A DNA stretch of 13,277 bases. Origin: Clostridia bacterium (GTDB lineage: Bacteria > Bacillota_A > Clostridia > UMGS1883 > HGM11501). The translations under genes and the position numbers were made by a program. Positions 1-6,841 of the stretch are shown here, piece after piece. Positions within the stretch are counted from its first letter, which is position 1. Each line of letters opens with the position of its first letter. The notes under the pieces were generated by a model that was not told where the DNA came from, made no database searches, and saw nothing but the letters and a program-made list of their open reading frames with translations. Location of the stretch: contig JAFXHP010000056.1 in assembly GCA_017536285.1 (NCBI GenBank), positions 1 to 13,277 on the forward strand, read 5' to 3'.

Positions 1-141
1 CCTCTTCACAGAGCGGCAAGCCACATCGACGGTGCAATGAGTATTATGACAGGTATCTGTGCCAATAAGTCAATGGCATCAGGTATGCCCGTTAACGTAT
101 TTGACTATGTAAACATTCCCAAGGATAAGCTTAAGAAATAA
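1..141 (+). CDS. Gfo/Idh/MocA-family oxidoreductase, C-terminal fragment
   Basis: This is the last 46 codons of a gene that begins before the window. The reading frame starts at base 1 and ends with TAA at 139-141. The stretch HIDGAMSIMTGICANKSMAS followed by GMPVNVFDYV resembles the C-terminal end of Gfo/Idh/MocA NAD(P)-dependent sugar or inositol dehydrogenases. In those enzymes a helix with this H-x-x-G-A-x-S-I-x-T-G-I-x-A-N pattern precedes a short 'G-x-P-V' strand. The Rossmann domain and catalytic residues lie outside the window, so substrate and activity cannot be judged. A strong terminator follows six bases after the stop, so this is the last gene of its transcription unit. Family assignment is by pattern recognition of a short tail and is moderately sure. 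Confidence 0.7.
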   Translation, partial: PLHRAASHIDGAMSIMTGICANKSMASGMPVNVFDYVNIPKDKLKK

Positions 142-146
142 TTATT

Positions 147-179
147 AAAGGTTCCGATTATTTTAATCGGAACCTTTTT
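147..179 (+). terminator. Rho-independent terminator after the partial oxidoreductase gene
   Basis: A perfect 14-bp stem (147-160 with 164-177, AAAGGTTCCGATTA against its complement) has a TTT loop and runs into a T-rich tail. It begins six bases after the stop codon at 141, as expected for the end of a plus-strand transcript. Confidence 0.93.
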
Positions 180-202
180 ATTCACTTCTCCTTTAAGATA
201 AA

Positions 203-228
203 CGGGAGGAGCAAGCAATGCTCCTACA
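203..228 (-). repeat. 26-bp TGTAGG...CCG hairpin repeat, copy 1
   Basis: Read on the minus strand, the element starts TGTAGGAGCA and ends TGCTCCTCCCG. An AGGAGCA/TGCTCCT stem surrounds a short loop. Two further 26-bp elements with the same ends, TGTAGG and CCG, lie at 1269-1294 and 12878-12903. Their inner arms differ in sequence but remain complementary. The upstream in-frame ATG at 218 lies inside this repeat, one reason not to use it as the start of the HAD gene. Confidence 0.7.
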
Positions 229-234
229 TTTCAT

Positions 235-263
235 TTGCATTTTCTATTTCTTTGTGCTATACT
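235..263 (+). promoter_or_regulatory. Promoter of the HAD phosphatase gene
   Basis: The -35 box TTGCAT (235-240), a 17-bp spacer and the -10 box TATACT (258-263) fit a vegetative sigma factor promoter. TG lies at 255-256, one base before the -10, making it an extended -10. The expected start is near 270, giving a leader of about ten bases. The 14-mer TTGTGCTATACTGC (252-265) recurs exactly in the MFS transporter promoter at 12772-12785 on the minus strand. Confidence 0.8.
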
Positions 264-280
264 GCTTAAGAGGTGTTTGT

Positions 281-1090
281 ATGGATAAATTTACATTTTT
301 TATAGATATTGACGGAACATTGGCAAATGACGAAAAGCTTGTGCCGGAAGAAAACATAAAAGCCATAAAGGAAGCAAGGGACAAAGGACATATGGTATTT
401 ATAAACACGGGCCGGTCGGTAAGCCGCCTTCCCGACCATCTTTCCTTTGATATAGGTGTTGACGGGGTGATAACAAGCCTGGGTGCCACAATTTTTCACG
501 GGCGTGATGTGATTTTTGAAAATTACACATCCGTTTCTGAAACCGTTGAAATTTATGAAATATGCAAAAAGTGCGGCTGGCATTTTTATTTCGATACGGA
601 ATTTCAAAAGTACGAGCTTAATGTTCCCGAAAACAACACTCACGTCCCCATAAGCGAACAAAATACACAGAAAGACAGGCTTCTTGCATTTTCCGATAAG
701 GACTTCATAATTACTAATGAAGCTTATATAAGAGAAAAAAACATCCGCTTATCAAAGATGATTGCCTTCCCCGAGGGCGATGATATGACGGAATTTATGT
801 GCCTTTCAAAGTATTTCACAATACATAAGACTTTAGGTTATTTCGACTTATCACTCAAGAGTAACGGAAAGGATAGGGCTATTGACTGGGTTTGCAAGCA
901 TTTTAATCTTCCCTTATCAAAAACCGTTGCTATGGGTGACTCGGAAAACGACAATCCAATGCTTAACTTCGCCGCCTTTTCCGCAGTCCCGAAAAATGCA
1001 ACCGAGGGCGCAAAAAGGAATGCAAAATATATTTCTCCCCTTACAAACAACGAAGGCTTTGTTGCCGAGGTTATCAGAAAGTTTATATAA
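281..1090 (+). CDS. Cof-type HAD-superfamily hydrolase (sugar-phosphate or FMN/PLP phosphatase type)
   Basis: The predicted product has 269 residues, usual for Cof-type (class IIB) HAD phosphatases, which remove phosphate from sugar phosphates, nucleotides or cofactors in the cytoplasm. All four HAD motifs are visible. Motif I is DIDGT with nucleophile D9 and acid/base D11. Motif II is INTGRS (T43-G44-R45), motif III is K197 in SNGKDRA, and motif IV is GDSENDNPM (D220, D224). The C2-type cap lies between motifs II and III. I chose ATG 281 because AGAGGTG sits 5-6 bases upstream and a promoter ends at 263. The longer in-frame start at 218 would lie upstream of that promoter and inside a repeat. 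The gene appears monocistronic, with repeat-rich DNA on both sides. Substrate cannot be predicted. Confidence 0.92.
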   Translation: MDKFTFFIDIDGTLANDEKLVPEENIKAIKEARDKGHMVFINTGRSVSRLPDHLSFDIGVDGVITSLGATIFHGRDVIFENYTSVSETVEIYEICKKCGWHFYFDTEFQKYELNVPENNTHVPISEQNTQKDRLLAFSDKDFIITNEAYIREKNIRLSKMIAFPEGDDMTEFMCLSKYFTIHKTLGYFDLSLKSNGKDRAIDWVCKHFNLPLSKTVAMGDSENDNPMLNFAAFSAVPKNATEGAKRNAKYISPLTNNEGFVAEVIRKFI

Positions 1091-1229
1091 TCTCCTCTCT
1101 GTCATTCTGAGCACCTTCTCCTCTCTGTCATTCTGAGCGAATGAAATGAGCGAAGAATCTCTGCACGCTGTTTTCGTTTTTAAGATTCTTCCATAGGAGT
1201 TTTTAATAAACTCCGTCGTCAGAATGTCA
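1091..1229. repeat. Nested palindromic repeat with a 22-bp direct repeat
   Basis: A 22-bp unit beginning TCTCCTCTCTGTCATTCTGA occurs at 1091-1112 and again at 1117-1138, a 26-bp period. The second copy continues into GAGCGAAGAATCTC, whose GAAGAATCT (1152-1160) pairs with AGATTCTTC (1183-1191). The outer TGTCATTCTGAG pairs imperfectly with GTCAGAATGTCA (1218-1229). Between them is a further 7-bp inverted repeat, GGAGTTT/AAACTCC (1196-1202/1208-1214). TGTCATTCTGAGCG...GAAGAATCT elements are common intergenic palindromes in Clostridia; that remark is from memory, not from a search. No gene is seen here. Confidence 0.75.
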
Positions 1230-1235
1230 AATTCA

Positions 1236-1252
1236 GGCGATTACAAATCTCC
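1236..1252. repeat. Small intergenic hairpin
   Basis: GGCGATT (1236-1242) pairs with AATCTCC (1246-1252) across an ACA loop with one mismatch. An outer ATTCAG/CTGAAT pair (1231-1236/1257-1262) brackets it. It belongs to a chain of palindromes filling the gap between the HAD and trmH genes. No function is assigned. Confidence 0.45.
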
Positions 1253-1268
1253 CCTGCTGAATAATTTA

Positions 1269-1294
1269 TGTAGGAGACATTCACGAATGTCCCG
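1269..1294 (+). repeat. 26-bp TGTAGG...CCG hairpin repeat, copy 2
   Basis: The element starts TGTAGGAGACATTC and ends GAATGTCCCG. GACATTC (1276-1282) pairs perfectly with GAATGTC (1285-1291) across a two-base gap. Length and ends match the copies at 203-228 and 12878-12903, while the stem sequence is different, so the fold and not the inner sequence appears to be kept. Confidence 0.65.
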
Positions 1295-1296
1295 AT

Positions 1297-1331
1297 ATAA
1301 AAGCTTTGGTGCATTGCACCAAAGCTTTTAT
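1297..1331 (-). terminator. Probable terminator of the araC-polA-coaE-slt-trmH operon
   Basis: A near-perfect palindrome has 17-base arms, ATAAAAGCTTTGGTGCA (1297-1313) and its complement (1315-1331). It overlaps the TAA stop of the trmH gene at 1328-1330. On the minus strand the 3' arm ends in TTTTATAT, a short U-rich tail. The stem is long but the tail is weak, so termination is likely but not certain. Confidence 0.65.
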
Positions 1332-2155
1332 CTTTTCCTAAGTTCCCAGAAGGCAACCGCGGATGCCGATGCCACATTAAGCGAATCAACGCCGTGCTGC
1401 ATTGGGATTTTTACAGTATATGTACTCAATTCAATTGTCTCGGTTTTAAGTCCGGTGCCTTCAGTGCCTAAAATTATTGCAAGCTTGTCCTCTTTCTTTA
1501 ACCCTTCATCGTCAATTGAAACAGAGTTATTCCAAAGAGCCATAGCACAGCTTGCAAATCCTCTTTCGTGAAGGAAAGAAAGTCCTTTTTGCGGCCAGGA
1601 GGAAGCATCCTCCCCAATGTATGTCCAGGGAACCTGAAAAACCGTACCCATACTGACTCTCACCGTTCTTCTGTTTAAGGGATCAGAGCATGAAGGTGTT
1701 AAAAGCACCGCATCAATTCCAAGTGCCGCCGCACTTCTAAAAATTGCCCCGACATTCGTTGTGTCAACAATATCCTCTAAAAGTGCAACCCTGCTTGCTC
1801 CCTCCAGTATTTCTTCAGGCTTCTTCAAGGCCGGACGCTTCATAGCACATAAAATTCCCCGTGTAAGAGGGTAACCTGTCAGGCTTTCAAGTATTTCACC
1901 ATCTGCCGTGTAGATGGGAATTTCTCCTGCTTTTTCTACTATTTCTTTTCCGCTTCCCTCAATTCGCTTTCTTTCCATAAGAAGTGAAACCGGCTCATAT
2001 CCACGTTCAAGAGCGTACTTTATAACATTTGGACTTTCTGCTATGAAAAGTCCTTTTTCTCTGTCAAGTTTGTTTTTAAGCTGTGCTTCAGTTAAACGAC
2101 AGTAGACATCCAGGCAAGGATTATTTATATCAGTAATTTCAATTATATTTGCCAT
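1328..2155 (-). CDS. SpoU/TrmH-family RNA 2'-O-methyltransferase
   Basis: The 275-residue protein is a SPOUT-fold, S-adenosylmethionine-dependent methyltransferase expected to modify a ribose 2'-OH in rRNA or tRNA. The N-terminal part (about 20-110) resembles the L30e-like substrate-binding domain (GLFIAESPNVIKYALERG). The C-terminal SpoU domain shows its three motifs: NVGAIFRSAAALG from residue 134 (with N134 and R140), ILGTEGTGL at 228-236 and IPMQHGVDSLNVASA at 250-264. These form the knotted cofactor site. The start ATG lies two bases after the transglycosylase stop, and its ribosome site (CGGAG) lies inside the end of that gene, so the two are co-translated. It is the last gene of the operon. 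Whether it acts on 23S rRNA (RlmB-like) or another target cannot be told, so no symbol is given. Confidence 0.93.
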   Translation of the reverse strand: MANIIEITDINNPCLDVYCRLTEAQLKNKLDREKGLFIAESPNVIKYALERGYEPVSLLMERKRIEGSGKEIVEKAGEIPIYTADGEILESLTGYPLTRGILCAMKRPALKKPEEILEGASRVALLEDIVDTTNVGAIFRSAAALGIDAVLLTPSCSDPLNRRTVRVSMGTVFQVPWTYIGEDASSWPQKGLSFLHERGFASCAMALWNNSVSIDDEGLKKEDKLAIILGTEGTGLKTETIELSTYTVKIPMQHGVDSLNVASASAVAFWELRKR

Positions 2156-2157
2156 AT

Positions 2158-2691
2158 TTATTCTCCGTACAAAAGCGTATAAAGCTTTTTATAAAAAGCT
2201 ATTTTCTTAATATAATTATCTGTTTCGGGGAACGGTGCTCCCGTAAGGCTTTTTCCGTCGGGAGAATAAGTGCCGTCTGCAAGCCATTCATCAACATTGG
2301 AACTTCCCGCATTATATGCTGCAAGCGCACTTGTTTCCTCCCCTCCGTATTTGTCCAGAAGATAGCGAAGATAAAAGCATCCCAGACGTATGTTGACTTC
2401 CGGGAGCGTTATTTCAGCAGCGAGATTTTCATCTCCCACTTTTCCTGCACACCAAAGTGCAGTATCCGGTGTAAGCTGCATAAGTCCGGATGCTCCCTTT
2501 ACAGATTCAGCCTCAGGCTCAAAACCGCTTTCAGCCATTATAAGAGCATAGACCAAAAATCTGTCAAGAGAATATTCTTTCGCAATTATATCAATTTCAT
2601 CCTTATACTTAACCTCGATTTTACCAAGCAGGAACGAAAACGCCACTGCCACAATAAGAATAAGGATAAAAAGCCTTAAAATTTTCTTCAT
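2158..2691 (-). CDS. Membrane-anchored lytic transglycosylase, SLT/goose-lysozyme fold
   Basis: The 177-residue protein has an N-terminal hydrophobic helix (about 5-23, after MKKILR) acting as anchor or signal, then a single SLT domain outside the membrane. Family signatures are the catalytic glutamate E54 in MAESGF, GASGLMQLTP (GLMQ at 69-72), AAYNAG (125-129) and the late NYIKKI tyrosine Y160. Such enzymes cleave the MurNAc-GlcNAc bond of peptidoglycan, forming 1,6-anhydro-MurNAc. It lacks peptidoglycan-binding or LysM domains, so it is a minimal form. Its ATG overlaps the coaE stop by four bases (ATGA, 2688-2691), implying translational coupling. A small transglycosylase next to coaE and polA is, from memory, a recurring arrangement in Clostridia. 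Confidence 0.93.
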   Translation of the reverse strand: MKKILRLFILILIVAVAFSFLLGKIEVKYKDEIDIIAKEYSLDRFLVYALIMAESGFEPEAESVKGASGLMQLTPDTALWCAGKVGDENLAAEITLPEVNIRLGCFYLRYLLDKYGGEETSALAAYNAGSSNVDEWLADGTYSPDGKSLTGAPFPETDNYIKKIAFYKKLYTLLYGE

Positions 2692-3281
2692 TTATCAAAA
2701 ATATCCTTTCCGACACATTTAAATACTTTCTCCATTGTTTCCTTTTCAAGTCTATCTGCATCACCGTCATTCACTATGACAAAGTCACACTTTGCCTTTA
2801 CAAGGGCAAGATCTCGTGCTTTTATTCTTGCAATTGCGTCATCATAACTTAAATTATCCCTTTTCACTATTCTTTCAAGCCTCTGAGCCTCGTCAGCCTC
2901 CACGAAAATAACCTTGTCGCAAAGCTTATCCTCGCCTGCTTCAAAAAGGAGCGGTGCATCAAGAACTATAAGACCATCTGATGTTTCTATAGCTTCTTTC
3001 GTAAGCTTAATAATATATTTATGCGTAATTTCATTTAATATTAAAAGCTTTTCCTTATCAGAAAAAACTATTCTCCCAAGAGCTTTTCTGTCAAGTATTC
3101 CGTTTTCGACAACTCCGGGGAAAGCTTTTTCTATTTCAGGCAGAGCTATTCCGTCCTCTTTTGTTATTTCACGGCTTAATTTATCAGCATCAATTATCTT
3201 TGCACCTTTTTTTTGAAGTATTGCACTTATCAAGCTTTTTCCCGCACCTGTTCCGCCGGTTAATCCAAGTACATATCTCAT
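2688..3281 (-). CDS. coaE: Dephospho-CoA kinase
   Basis: This 197-residue cytoplasmic P-loop kinase catalyses the last step of coenzyme A synthesis, phosphorylating the 3'-OH of the ribose of dephospho-CoA with ATP. The Walker A loop GGTGAGKS lies at residues 9-16. IIDADKLSREI (29-39) is the CoaE motif that contacts dephospho-CoA. VLDAPLLFEAG (107-117) is the typical DxPLLFE segment with D108, and RIVKRDNLS (137-145) forms the lid. Length matches the family (about 200). The start overlaps the polA stop (ATGA, 3278-3281) and the stop overlaps the transglycosylase start, so it sits in a tightly coupled chain. Nothing in the sequence suggests damage. Confidence 0.96.
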   Translation of the reverse strand: MRYVLGLTGGTGAGKSLISAILQKKGAKIIDADKLSREITKEDGIALPEIEKAFPGVVENGILDRKALGRIVFSDKEKLLILNEITHKYIIKLTKEAIETSDGLIVLDAPLLFEAGEDKLCDKVIFVEADEAQRLERIVKRDNLSYDDAIARIKARDLALVKAKCDFVIVNDGDADRLEKETMEKVFKCVGKDIFDK

Positions 3282-5326
3282 TTTGCATCATACCAGGAAA
3301 AGCCGCGGCCCGCATCCGCAAGGAGCGGAACTGCAATTTTTGCAGCATTTTCCATTTCCCTTACTAAAATTTCTTCAGCTTTATCCGCCTCATTAACGGG
3401 TGCTGAAACGATTAATTCGTCATGTACCTGCAATATAAGACGGCATTTTTCCGTTTCCTCGGAAAGTGCCTTGCTTACCCTTACCATGGCTATTTTTATT
3501 ATGTCTGCCGCAGTTCCCTGAACCGGAGTATTCATTGCTGCACGTTCACCGAAGGAGCGGGTGTTAAAGTTGCCGGACAAAATTTCGGGAATATAGCGAC
3601 GGCGACCGAACATGGTTTTAACTATTCCGTCCACCTTTGCCTCTGCCACAGTATTATCCATAAAGGCTTTTATCTTGGGATAGGTTGCAAAATACGCCTC
3701 CATGTATCGCTTTGCCTCGGCACGGGTAACGTGGATATCCTTTGCAAGACCAAATTCGCTTATTCCGTAAACTATGCCGAAGTTTACCGCTTTTGCACGA
3801 CGACGCATGGATTCGGTAACCTCATCTTCTGGAACACCAAAAATTTCCGATGCACATCTTTTATGAATGTCCGTTCCGTCAAGAAAAGCCTTTTGCATCG
3901 CCTCGTCCCCCGAAAGATGTGAAAGTACACGAAGCTCAATCTGTGAATAGTCCGCATCAATTAAAATTTCATTTTCGCTGTCTGCGGTAAACATTTTACG
4001 AAGACGTCTTCCCTCTTCCATTCTTACGGGTATATTCTGTAAATTCGGCTCTGCGGAGCTTATTCTTCCCGTTGCGGTTACGGTCTGATTGAAGGTCGAA
4101 TGAATCTTTCCGTCCTCACCGATTAATGGAAGCATACCGTCCACATACGTTCCTTTAAGCTTTGCCATCTGGCGGTATTCGAGAATTGATTCGACTATCG
4201 GATATTTTCCCGAAAGCTCCGACAAAACTTCTGCATCGGTGGAATAACCGGTTTTAGTCTTCTTTATAACAGGAAGGCTTAAATGTTCAAACAGAACTGT
4301 TCCAAGCTGCTTGGGAGAGTTTATGTTAAACTCCTCTCCTGCCATAAAGTAAATGCTGTCCTCCAGGGATTTTATACGAAGTTCCAGTTCTTTTCCATAA
4401 GCTTCCAGCATTTTTGCATCAACTGTGAAGCCTGTTATTTCCATATCGGCAAGCACGCTGATTAAAGGAAGTTCCACCTCGTAAAGTAAAAATTCCTGCC
4501 CGTTTTCCTTTATTTTTTCCAAAAGAGTCTTTCTCAAATCTCTTACTGCCATAACAGCATCTGCAGATAGCTCAAGCTTTCTTTCATTGTCGTTAATTAA
4601 AACAGATTTCTTGTCTTCAAAATCCTCTGTAAGACGGGAAAGATATGCCATGGAAAGGCGTGAAAGCTTATAATCCGATGCCGTAGGATCTAAAATATAT
4701 GCACCGATTTCGGCATCGAAAGCGTAAGCTTTATATTCCACATTAAGCTTATTCAAAATTACAATATCCTCTTTTATGCCGTGAGAAATTTTAGGAATGT
4801 TTTCATTTTCAAAAACATCCTTATATGCAGAAACAGAAAATTCGCTATAATATACCTCATCACCCTTTAAAAAGGCAATTGCACAAGGCGATCCGTCTCT
4901 TTTAAAAAGATAATAGCAAAATTCATCAATATCTGACAAAAGTCCCTTAAGCTCCGATTCATCCGTAATTTCTTTTGCAGAAATGAGATTTTTCTCAGAT
5001 ACAGTTTCCACCTTACAACGCTCTATAAAACTCTTAAATTCCAAACGTGTAAACAGGCTCAAAAGAGCTTCGTTGTTGTATTTTGAAACCGCACACTCAT
5101 CAACAGTTTCTTCGATGGGGCTATTTATATCAATTGTTGCAAGCTCCTTACTTAAGTAAGCCATATCCTTGCCGTCTTTAAGTTTCTGCTTTGCAGATGG
5201 TCCAAGCTTTGCGGTTTCTAAATTTTCATAAACCGCATCAATACTCTTATATTCACCTATAAGAGCAAATGCCGTTTTTTCACCAATTCCCGAAACGCCC
5301 GGAATGTTGTCAGAAGTATCTCCCAT
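3278..5326 (-). CDS. polA: DNA polymerase I, downstream part of a frameshifted polA
   Basis: This 682-residue frame carries the end of the 5' nuclease domain (GDTSDNIPGVSGIGEKT), a degenerate 3'-5' exonuclease domain (about 115-235) and the full polymerase domain. Motif A is DADYSQIELR (457-466), motif B is RRRAKAVNFGIVYG (508-521) and motif C is QVHDE (633-637). The exonuclease-like region lacks the DxE of a proofreading site (FCYYLFKRD there), as in Bacillus and Thermus enzymes. The first in-frame ATG (5326) falls inside a conserved block, so it is not the true gene start. The same frame is open upstream to the shift point near 5414, where it continues the 162-residue frame at 5388-5876. 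Joined, the protein has 865 residues, normal for PolA, which fills gaps and removes Okazaki primers. As written, this part would be a Klenow-like fragment without 5' nuclease. Confidence 0.9.
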   Translation of the reverse strand: MGDTSDNIPGVSGIGEKTAFALIGEYKSIDAVYENLETAKLGPSAKQKLKDGKDMAYLSKELATIDINSPIEETVDECAVSKYNNEALLSLFTRLEFKSFIERCKVETVSEKNLISAKEITDESELKGLLSDIDEFCYYLFKRDGSPCAIAFLKGDEVYYSEFSVSAYKDVFENENIPKISHGIKEDIVILNKLNVEYKAYAFDAEIGAYILDPTASDYKLSRLSMAYLSRLTEDFEDKKSVLINDNERKLELSADAVMAVRDLRKTLLEKIKENGQEFLLYEVELPLISVLADMEITGFTVDAKMLEAYGKELELRIKSLEDSIYFMAGEEFNINSPKQLGTVLFEHLSLPVIKKTKTGYSTDAEVLSELSGKYPIVESILEYRQMAKLKGTYVDGMLPLIGEDGKIHSTFNQTVTATGRISSAEPNLQNIPVRMEEGRRLRKMFTADSENEILIDADYSQIELRVLSHLSGDEAMQKAFLDGTDIHKRCASEIFGVPEDEVTESMRRRAKAVNFGIVYGISEFGLAKDIHVTRAEAKRYMEAYFATYPKIKAFMDNTVAEAKVDGIVKTMFGRRRYIPEILSGNFNTRSFGERAAMNTPVQGTAADIIKIAMVRVSKALSEETEKCRLILQVHDELIVSAPVNEADKAEEILVREMENAAKIAVPLLADAGRGFSWYDAK

Positions 5327-5387
5327 AAGTCCTTTGACATCAATAAATTCTTTAGGAGTAACGCCGTACTTTGCATAAACTGCATCC

Positions 5388-5876
5388 TCATCGTAAATAT
5401 CCGTCGTGGTCTGCCCCTTTGGATGTTACAGTTAAGTATACCTTTGTAGTTTTACTTGCCAGCTGCAAATCGTCCTTATCCCCTGTTACAATGTCACATT
5501 CAATGCCGGAATCTTCGCATCTTTTTGCCATTGTACCGATTATATCATCCGCCTCATAGCCTTCCTTTTCAAGGATTACTATGTTCATCGCAGAAAGAAC
5601 CTCTTTGATAATGGGCATCTGCATAAAAAGTTCTTCCGGCATCCCCTTTCTCTGAGCCTTGTATTCCGCATAACGCTTATGGCGGAAAGTGGGAGCCTTA
5701 AGATCAAAGGCAACTGCTATATAGTCTGGATTTATCGCATCAATATTCTTAAACAGAATATTCAAAAAACCGTAAACTGCATTGGTGTAAAGCCCCTCAG
5801 AATTTGTGAGAAGCTTTATGCCGTAAAAGGCACGGTTCATTATGCTGTTTCCGTCAATAATAAGGAATTTTTTCAT
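5388..5876 (-). CDS. polA: DNA polymerase I, upstream part (5' nuclease domain) of a frameshifted polA
   Basis: The 162-residue frame is the N-terminal 5'-3' nuclease domain of PolA. Acidic metal ligands are visible at D8 (LIIDGN), D58 (VAFD), E108/D110/D111 (YEADD) and D133/D135 (TGDKD). The next pair lies in GDTSDN of the downstream frame. Up to KVYLTVTSKG (residue 154) the match to PolA is continuous; then ADHDGYLR and TGA (5388-5390) follow out of frame. Removing one of four G (plus-strand C at 5414-5417) gives KGQTTTDIYDEDAVYAKYG, which runs straight into VKGLMGDTSDN. The ATG overlaps the stop of the AraC gene (ATGA, 5873-5876). Either a genuine recent frameshift or a homopolymer sequencing error is possible; the intact coding on both sides favours the latter. 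Confidence 0.9.
   Translation of the reverse strand: MKKFLIIDGNSIMNRAFYGIKLLTNSEGLYTNAVYGFLNILFKNIDAINPDYIAVAFDLKAPTFRHKRYAEYKAQRKGMPEELFMQMPIIKEVLSAMNIVILEKEGYEADDIIGTMAKRCEDSGIECDIVTGDKDDLQLASKTTKVYLTVTSKGADHDGYLR
5414..5417 (-). other. polA: Frameshift site in polA
   Basis: On the coding strand the codons read TCC AAA GGG GCA. Deleting one G from the run of four restores the conserved PolA frame and gives an 865-residue protein. The surplus base is in this run or immediately beside it. Confidence 0.85.
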
Positions 5877-6730
5877 AACATTTCCTCTTTCAGGTTGTAT
5901 TTTATCGTATCAGTTTTATCCGAAGGCTTTACGCCATACTTTTTAGTGTATGCTCTGTAAAAAGCGGAATAATCTCCGAATCCGGAGCTTGCTGCCGCTT
6001 CGACGCTTCCCGTTCCGCCTAATATCATACTTCTTGCCATCATAAGTCTTTTAGCCGTAACATATTCCCATACCGAAGTTCCCGTTGCCTCTTTGAATTT
6101 TCTGTTAAGCTGCGTCCTGCTTATAAAAAATTTAGTGCACAATTTTTCTATGGACAAAGCCTCGGTAAGATGAGAATTTATATATTCTGAAATTTCCGAT
6201 GCCTGCTTGTTTTTAACGGCAACATCTTCATACAGCTTTGCATCAAAAAGTGAATTAAGCTCCATAAGAACCGGAAAAAGAAGTGCCTTCACCTTTACTC
6301 CGTTATCATAATTATCTCCCCTGCATTCATCCATTCTCTTAAAAAGCTCATATATAGCAGTATTTGCCGCATTATGTCTTGAGTATACGTTATTCTTTCC
6401 AAGTGCCCTATCAAAAAACGGTCTCAAAAGCTTTCTTTCGGGATCAAAGGAATCCACTATTTCCGGAAGAAAGTGTATTACAAAGCTTTCATATATTTCC
6501 TGTTCCAGTTGTGCCCTGTGAAACTCTCCCGGGCACATCAAAATCAGTTTTCCTTTTTCAAGTTTATGCTCCGACCCTTCGATTATATACCGTCCACTCC
6601 CCTTGAAAACACAATATATTTCGCACATCTCGTGAGTGTGAAGTCCGTCCCCTGAAAGCGGAGGCTCGACCATGTGGTGCCCAAAAGCGATATCATCTAC
6701 ATAGCAATGACCAAACTTTTTAACAATCAT
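5873..6730 (-). CDS. AraC-family transcriptional regulator with N-terminal cupin sensor domain
   Basis: This 285-residue protein probably binds a sugar-like effector through an AraC-type cupin (about 25-90, HTHEMCEIYCVFKGSGRYII and LILMCPGEFH). DNA is bound by two helix-turn-helix units at the C-terminus (about 190-275). The first is LSIEKLCTKFFISRTQLNRKF; the second is SVEAAASSGFGDYSAFYRAY followed by the family's YGVKPSD. I chose ATG 6730 because AGGAG sits eight bases upstream; the frame extends 29 codons further but without a ribosome site, and across its own promoter. It is divergent from the isomerase/dehydrogenase genes, the classic position of a local regulator of a sugar cassette. 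Unusually, its stop overlaps the polA start (ATGA), so it heads a housekeeping operon. Activator or repressor role is not shown by the sequence. Confidence 0.92.
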   Translation of the reverse strand: MIVKKFGHCYVDDIAFGHHMVEPPLSGDGLHTHEMCEIYCVFKGSGRYIIEGSEHKLEKGKLILMCPGEFHRAQLEQEIYESFVIHFLPEIVDSFDPERKLLRPFFDRALGKNNVYSRHNAANTAIYELFKRMDECRGDNYDNGVKVKALLFPVLMELNSLFDAKLYEDVAVKNKQASEISEYINSHLTEALSIEKLCTKFFISRTQLNRKFKEATGTSVWEYVTAKRLMMARSMILGGTGSVEAAASSGFGDYSAFYRAYTKKYGVKPSDKTDTIKYNLKEEML

Positions 6731-6788
6731 CTTTTTCTCCTCTTGGTTTGTTTCAAGGCTTTTTCCTTTCAACAATATATCATTTAAT

Positions 6789-6817
6789 ATTATACTATAA
6801 AATGGCACAATTTGCAA
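6789..6817 (-). promoter_or_regulatory. Promoter of araC-polA operon
   Basis: On the minus strand a -35 box TTGCAA (6812-6817), 17-bp spacer and perfect -10 box TATAAT (6789-6794) precede the AraC gene. The -35 overlaps one copy of the ACAATTTGC motif (6807-6815), which suggests autoregulation. The leader would be about 50 bases. Confidence 0.75.
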
Positions 6818-6839
6818 TATAAAAAAAGAAACAATTTGC
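6807..6839. promoter_or_regulatory. Candidate AraC-type operator: two ACAATTTGC direct repeats
   Basis: ACAATTTGC occurs at 6807-6815 and 6831-6839, 24 bp apart, so roughly on the same helix face. The right copy ends two bases before the -35 box of the isomerase promoter (6842). The left copy covers the -35 box of the araC promoter. AraC-family proteins commonly bind such direct repeats next to a -35 box. The role is inferred from position only. Confidence 0.5.
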
Positions 6840-6841
6840 TA

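Noticed and set aside
218..280. Longer N-terminus for the HAD phosphatase, starting at ATG 218
   Set aside because: This ATG lies within a hairpin repeat and upstream of the promoter at 235-263. The extension is hydrophobic and unlike the family, whereas ATG 281 has a good ribosome site.
1224..1571. Plus-strand open frame of 115 codons
   Set aside because: It is antisense to trmH over most of its length and starts in repeat DNA. It has no domain and no ribosome site worth noting.
3422..3922. Plus-strand open frame of 166 codons inside polA
   Set aside because: It is antisense to the conserved polymerase motifs of polA; composition and content are those of a shadow frame.
5414..5420. Programmed ribosomal frameshift in polA
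   Set aside because: Continuation needs a +1 shift. No rare codon, stop codon or stimulatory motif is seen at the slip point, and PolA is not known to need one. A second similar indel in the window favours sequence error.
6731..6817. 29-codon N-terminal extension of the AraC regulator
   Set aside because: It covers the -10 and spacer of its own promoter and has no ribosome site. ATG 6730 has AGGAG at the right distance.
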